Origin: Novosphingobium sp. B1
Lineage (GTDB): Bacteria; Pseudomonadota; Alphaproteobacteria; Sphingomonadales; Sphingomonadaceae
Assembly (NCBI RefSeq): GCF_900176395.1
Contig: NZ_FWXL01000015.1
Coordinates: forward strand, 1-64,000
Direction: 5' to 3'
DNA: 64,000 nt
In this document: piece after piece, positions 60,244 through 64,000 of the stretch
Position numbering within the stretch: position 1 is the first letter of the stretch
How the letters are laid out: every line of letters begins with the position of its first letter
Notes under the pieces: generated by a model
What the model was told of the DNA's origin: nothing
Seen by the model: only the letters and a program-made list of their open reading frames with translations
Database searches by the model: none
Translations under genes and position numbers: made by a program

Positions 60244-60680
60244 TGGGCGGCATGTTGCGGTATGTGATCGTGGCGCTGGTATCGGCTGCGGTGGCATTGG
60301 GAGCAAGCCACCTCGCGCGCGGGCTGATGCCCGAACACCATGGCAGCGAATTGCACCAGCTCATGCATGACCGGCTCGACCTGTCCCCGCCGCAACAGCA
60401 GGCGATTGACCGGATCGAGGCGGATTTCGCCAAGCAACGAACGGTTCTCGACCAGAAGCTGCGAGCCTCCAATGCGCTGCTTGCCCGTGCCATCGAGACC
60501 GAACACAGAATTGGCCCAGAGGTTACCAGTGCGGTGGATGCATCGCACATGGCGATGGGCGAACTGCAGAAGGCAACGCTGGCTCACGTGTTTGCCATGC
60601 GCGCCGTCCTTACGCCTGAGCAGCAGGCGATCTTCGACCGTGAAATCGCCCGCGCGCTGACCGCGCCCGACCATCGCTGA
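60243..60680 (+). CDS. CnrX-like periplasmic metal sensor
   Basis: The 145-residue protein has one N-terminal membrane helix (LRYVIVALVSAAVALGASHLA) and a four-helix periplasmic domain. Known CnrX metal ligands His42, His46, Glu63, His119 and Met123 have counterparts here at His38, His42 (ELHQLMH), Glu59, His115 and Met119 (AHVFAMRAVL), a constant shift of four. Conserved surrounding sequence includes GELQKATLAHVFAMRA. It should sense a divalent or cuprous/cupric metal in the periplasm and relieve the anti-sigma. It overlaps the preceding gene by one base. Confidence 0.88.
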   Translation: MGGMLRYVIVALVSAAVALGASHLARGLMPEHHGSELHQLMHDRLDLSPPQQQAIDRIEADFAKQRTVLDQKLRASNALLARAIETEHRIGPEVTSAVDASHMAMGELQKATLAHVFAMRAVLTPEQQAIFDREIARALTAPDHR

Positions 60681-60683
60681 CCA

Positions 60684-61250
60684 GTGTTTGGTGCTGGAGA
60701 CACCGGCGATCAGGACCCCTATCTGGTGACGCGTGCGCTAGGCGGGCAGCAGCCCGCCTATTCCGCGCTCCTTGCGCGTCATCGCGACGCCGTGTTCCGC
60801 CTGGCCCGCCATCATGTCGGTGACGAAAGCGAGGCACTGGACGTCACGCAGGAAGCCTTCGTTTCGGCCTTTGCAGCCCTTGCGCGGTACGATCCCGCCC
60901 GACCCTTCCGGGCGTGGCTGCTGCGCATAGCGCTTAACAAGTGCCGGGACTGGGCACGGCGACGCGCGGTGCGGCAGTTCTTCCGCATGGCTCGGCCGCT
61001 TGATGATGCCATCCAGATTGCCGATGCCGGTCCGGACCCCGAAGCAGCGGCCATTTCGGCACGCGAACTGGCGCGCGTGACCTCCGCGATTGCAGCGCTG
61101 CCTGCCAACCTCAAGGATCCCCTCATCCTGTGCCGCCTCGAAGGTCTTTCCATGGCCGAAGCGGCGCATGTGCTGGAAATCAGCGAAAAGGCCGTCGAGA
61201 CCCGAATCTACCGGGCGCGACAGAAATTGACGGAATTGCTTGAGGGATAA
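60684..61250 (+). CDS. CnrH-like ECF sigma factor
   Basis: The 188-residue protein starts at a GTG three bases after the sensor stop. Sigma region 2 (HRDAVFRLARHHVGDESEALDVTQEAFVSAF) and region 4 (LPANLKDPLILCRLEGLSMAEAAHVLEISEKAVETRIYRAR) match ECF sigma factors. The TGAGGG box of the copA promoter lies in its last codons. Third in the anti-sigma, sensor, sigma order, it should transcribe the copper genes when the sensor is metal-bound. Confidence 0.88.
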   Translation: MFGAGDTGDQDPYLVTRALGGQQPAYSALLARHRDAVFRLARHHVGDESEALDVTQEAFVSAFAALARYDPARPFRAWLLRIALNKCRDWARRRAVRQFFRMARPLDDAIQIADAGPDPEAAAISARELARVTSAIAALPANLKDPLILCRLEGLSMAEAAHVLEISEKAVETRIYRARQKLTELLEG

Positions 61251-61268
61251 GCCATCCTGCTGCGTAAA
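61241..61268 (+). promoter_or_regulatory. ECF-type promoter motif upstream of copA
   Basis: TGAGGG (61241-61246), 16 bases, CGTAAA (61263-61268), with the copA ATG only nine bases after the second box. Transcription would therefore begin at or within about two bases of the ATG and give a leaderless copA message. The first box overlaps the end of the sigma gene. Confidence 0.72.
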
Positions 61269-61276
61269 GGCAGCAA

Positions 61277-63058
61277 ATGGACAAACCACTCATCCTCAAT
61301 CGCCGCCGCCTGCTTATGGGAGCAGGCGCACTAGCCACCATGCCAGTGTTTCCGCTCTGGGCCCAATCGGGGCACATGGGCGGCCATGGCGGGCACGCCA
61401 CAAAATCCGGTGCGCCGGCAGGCCGCAACACCGGTGGTGTGCTATCGGGCGAGAGCATCGCGCTTTCGATCGGCGCGGCAAAGTTCGGTGTGGGCAACAG
61501 GTCCGGTGCTGCCGTGGCCGTCAACGGATCGATCCCGGCGCCGCTCATCCGCCTGCGCGAAGGGCAGAAGGTACGCATCGCTGTCACAAACACGCTGCCA
61601 GAACAAAGCTCGATCCACTGGCACGGGTTGCTCGTGCCTTTCCAGATGGATGGCGTGCCTGGCCTTTCGTTTCCGGGCATCGATCCGGGCGAGACCTTTA
61701 CCTATGAGTTCCCGATCACACATTCGGGCACGTTCTGGTACCATTCGCACTCGGGCATGCAGGAGGCCGAAGGGCTCTATGGCCCCATTCTGATCGACCC
61801 GGCAGAGCCTGACGCCGCTGCCCCGTTCGATCGCGAATACGTGCTGATGCTGGCGGACTGGAGCCCGATGAATCCGCATGAGCAACTGCGCAAGCTCAAG
61901 GCCATGGGTGGCTATTTCAACTGGCAGCGCCAGACTGTCGGCGGCTTGCTCAAGGGCAAGGACCAGAGCCTCAAGGAACGGCTCGAATGGGCCAAGATGC
62001 GCATGGACGCGACCGACATTTCGGACGTGACTGGCGCCACCTATTCCTATGTCATCAATGGTCACGATACCGGCGCGAACTGGACGGCGCTGTTCCGCCC
62101 CGGCGAGCGAATCAAGCTGCGCATCATCAACGCATCTTCGATGACCAACTTCAACTTTCGCATCCCGGGGCTGCCGATGACAGTCGTCGCGGCCGATGGC
62201 TGCAACGTCCAGCCCGTCGAAACCGACGAATTCCAGATCGCGATCGCCGAGACCTATGACGTGATCGTCCAGCCGAACGATTCTGCGCCATTCGGCATAA
62301 TCGCCGAGGCAATCGATCGGTCCGGGCTTGTGCGCGCCACGCTGGCCCCGCAGATTGGCCTCGCCGGTGCCATTCCTGCCCGGCGCGCCCGTCCCGTCCT
62401 CACCATGCGCGACATGGGCATGGACATGAGTGGCATGGACATGGGCAGCAGCGGCGAAATCGATCTGTCCAAGCCCGCAAACGAGAGCATGGCGGGCCAT
62501 TCGATGAAGATGCGCGACCTGTCTCTCGCGCCCGGCGTCAAGGCGGGACCGGGCGTAGCCACGATCTCGCCGATGCCCGCCGATCGTCTTGCCGACAAGC
62601 CGACCGGCCTCGAGGATGTCGATCACCGCGTGCTGACCTACGCCGACCTGCGCTCGCGCGTAGCCAACCCGGACCTTCGCAAACCATCGCGACAGATCGA
62701 CGTGAACCTTACCGCCAACATGGAACGCTACATGTGGTCCATCGATGGCGAGACCATCTCTGACGGGGCCAAGCCGATCCCCTTCCGCAAAGGTGAGCGC
62801 GTGAGGGTGAACCTGATCAACCACACGATGATGCCACATCCGATCCACCTGCACGGCCACTTCTTCGAACTGGTCACGGGCGAGCCGGTCAACCGCCCGC
62901 GCAAGCACACGGTCAATGTCTTGCCCGGTGGCAAGGCCAGCTTCGACCTGACCGCCGATGCCGAAGGCGACTGGGCGTTTCATTGCCACATGCTGCTGCA
63001 CATGCATGCCGGGATGATGCGTGTCGTCACCGTGCGTGCCGATGGAGGGGCAGCATGA
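61277..63058 (+). CDS. copA: Multicopper oxidase CopA
   Basis: CopA oxidises Cu(I) in the periplasm. The 593-residue protein has a twin-arginine signal (NRRRLLMGAGALATMPVF) and the copper sites in order: HWHG (SIHWHGLLV), HSH (WYHSHSGMQ), HxxHxH (HPIHLHGHFFEL) and HCHMLLHMHAGMM near the end. A Met-rich insertion (MRDMGMDMSGMDMGSSG, MAGHSMKM) near residues 378-420 can bind Cu(I). The length is normal for the CopA family. It overlaps copB by four bases. Confidence 0.95.
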   Translation: MDKPLILNRRRLLMGAGALATMPVFPLWAQSGHMGGHGGHATKSGAPAGRNTGGVLSGESIALSIGAAKFGVGNRSGAAVAVNGSIPAPLIRLREGQKVRIAVTNTLPEQSSIHWHGLLVPFQMDGVPGLSFPGIDPGETFTYEFPITHSGTFWYHSHSGMQEAEGLYGPILIDPAEPDAAAPFDREYVLMLADWSPMNPHEQLRKLKAMGGYFNWQRQTVGGLLKGKDQSLKERLEWAKMRMDATDISDVTGATYSYVINGHDTGANWTALFRPGERIKLRIINASSMTNFNFRIPGLPMTVVAADGCNVQPVETDEFQIAIAETYDVIVQPNDSAPFGIIAEAIDRSGLVRATLAPQIGLAGAIPARRARPVLTMRDMGMDMSGMDMGSSGEIDLSKPANESMAGHSMKMRDLSLAPGVKAGPGVATISPMPADRLADKPTGLEDVDHRVLTYADLRSRVANPDLRKPSRQIDVNLTANMERYMWSIDGETISDGAKPIPFRKGERVRVNLINHTMMPHPIHLHGHFFELVTGEPVNRPRKHTVNVLPGGKASFDLTADAEGDWAFHCHMLLHMHAGMMRVVTVRADGGAA

Positions 63059-64000
63059 GAAACATGATGCTCGCCGCAGCGGCCCTGATGGCCACGCCCG
63101 CAGTTGCGCAAGAAGCACAGGACCCGCACGCAGGCCACGACATGTCCCAGATGCAGGGCATAGACCATTCCGGGCACGATATGGGCGCAACCGGCGGCGC
63201 GGCTGCCGATGAGCAGGCGATGGAGGGCATGGATCACTCCATGCACGCACAAGCCGCCACAGACGGTTCTGCCGATGCCACACCGATGGACCATTCGGCT
63301 CATATGGGCCACACCATGCCGACCGTGCCGGACAGCGAAGTCGGCAACGCGCCTCCCCCACCTGCCCCGACCGATCACCCCGCCGACGCCTTCTGGGACA
63401 GGCAGCGCATGGTGCAGGCCCGCGCCGATCTCGCCAGTGAAGGCCGCTTCTTCGGCAATGCCCTGATCCTCGACCGGCTCGAATACCGCCCGCGCAACGG
63501 CAGGAATGGCTATGCCTGGCAGGCGATGGGATGGATCGGCGGAGACATCGACCGGCTTGCGGTCGAAACCGAGGGCGATGGCGCGTTTGGCAGCCCGCTG
63601 GAAACCGGCGAAGTGCGCGCCGCCTGGCGCCACGCGCTCGACCCGTGGTGGAACTTCGAACTCGGCGTGCGACAGGACTTCGCGGCGGGGCCGGACCGCA
63701 CTTATGGCGTTATCGGCATCGAGGGCCTTGCCCCTTACTGGTTCGAGGTTGGCGCCCACGCGTTCGTCTCGAACAAGGGGGACGTGCACTTTCGTGTGGA
63801 GGCCGAACACGACATGCGCCTGACCCAGCGCCTCATCCTGCAGCCATCGGTAGAGCTTGATGCTGCAGCCCAGGACGTGCCCGAACTGCACATCGGTTCG
63901 GGCTTCGAGAAGATCGAGCTGGGAGCGCGCCTGCGCTACGAATTCGTCCGCGAGTTCGCACCCTATGTTGGTGTTCACTGGGAGCGAAAGCTGGGCGAAA
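63055..64000 (+). CDS. copB: Outer-membrane copper resistance protein CopB (partial at window end)
   Basis: The open frame begins at an ATG overlapping the copA stop (ATGA) and runs past 64000. A signal peptide (MRNMMLAAAALMATPAVAQ) is followed by a His/Met-rich region (residues 22-85, for example HDMSQMQGIDHSGHDM, MDHSAHMGHTM) and then the CopB beta-barrel domain starting near DRLEYRPRNGRNGYAWQAMG, with YGVIGIEGLAPYWFEVGAHA. It would bind or exclude copper at the outer membrane. About 315 residues are present. Confidence 0.93.
   Translation, partial: MRNMMLAAAALMATPAVAQEAQDPHAGHDMSQMQGIDHSGHDMGATGGAAADEQAMEGMDHSMHAQAATDGSADATPMDHSAHMGHTMPTVPDSEVGNAPPPPAPTDHPADAFWDRQRMVQARADLASEGRFFGNALILDRLEYRPRNGRNGYAWQAMGWIGGDIDRLAVETEGDGAFGSPLETGEVRAAWRHALDPWWNFELGVRQDFAAGPDRTYGVIGIEGLAPYWFEVGAHAFVSNKGDVHFRVEAEHDMRLTQRLILQPSVELDAAAQDVPELHIGSGFEKIELGARLRYEFVREFAPYVGVHWERKLGE

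Noticed and set aside
61442..63361. 639-codon frame antisense to copA/copB
   Set aside because: The His- and Met-rich copper sites on the plus strand leave no doubt about the coding strand.

Overview
The window is high-GC DNA with the gene content of an alphaproteobacterium of the order Sphingomonadales, probably Novosphingobium or a close relative. This rests on recognised gene families (Sphingomonas-type alkaline phosphatase, single-cysteine DksA, an Anbu protease cluster, a hemC-hemD-mitofilin run, dispersed short hairpins) and not on any database search.

Bases 1 to about 12,131 are the right-hand part of a tailed-phage prophage. The left end carries the tail of an unidentified gene and eight iteron-like CCGCAAACG boxes. 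Two small genes, the terminase subunits, portal, a protease-scaffold fusion, a probable decoration protein, the major capsid protein, connectors, a Mu gpF-like minor head protein and tail-completion proteins follow in order, mostly overlapping. Two non-structural genes interrupt the order. The tail tube gene then breaks off after about 60 codons, fused to a truncated GIY-YIG-type gene on the other strand. No tape measure, tail fibre or lysis genes follow. The prophage ends at a 50-base 3' fragment of tRNA-Val(UAC) with encoded CCA, read as the attachment-site scar, so the prophage looks defective.

Bases 12,132 to 59,460 are ordinary chromosome. In order they hold: an extensin-like lipoprotein and a FixJ-like regulator with a degenerate receiver; the Anbu cluster (Anbu, transglutaminase, alpha-E protein, ATP-grasp) on the minus strand; a molybdopterin oxidoreductase; uvrB; a higBA toxin-antitoxin pair; tsaD-gpsA-flippase; hemC-hemD-mitofilin; a ubiH-type hydroxylase with a PhoK/SPAP-like phosphatase; a DsbD-like reductase; parC; coaBC-dut; trpS-murJ; secB; a Tim44-like protein, mltA and an Smr protein; rsmB; a PilZ protein and dksA; and an S-formylglutathione hydrolase with a glyoxalase-fold partner.

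Bases 58,606 to 64,000 form a copper-resistance locus and the most interesting part of the window. copC-copD read leftward. A cnrYXH-like trio (small membrane anti-sigma candidate, periplasmic metal sensor, ECF sigma factor) and copA-copB read rightward; copB runs off the end. The sensor keeps all five metal ligands described for CnrX of Cupriavidus metallidurans at a constant offset. The three transcription units (copC, the cnrY-like gene, copA) each have the same promoter-like motif, TGAGGG-N16-CGTAWW. Together these suggest a transmembrane metal-sensing relay of the nickel/cobalt type rewired to control copper detoxification.
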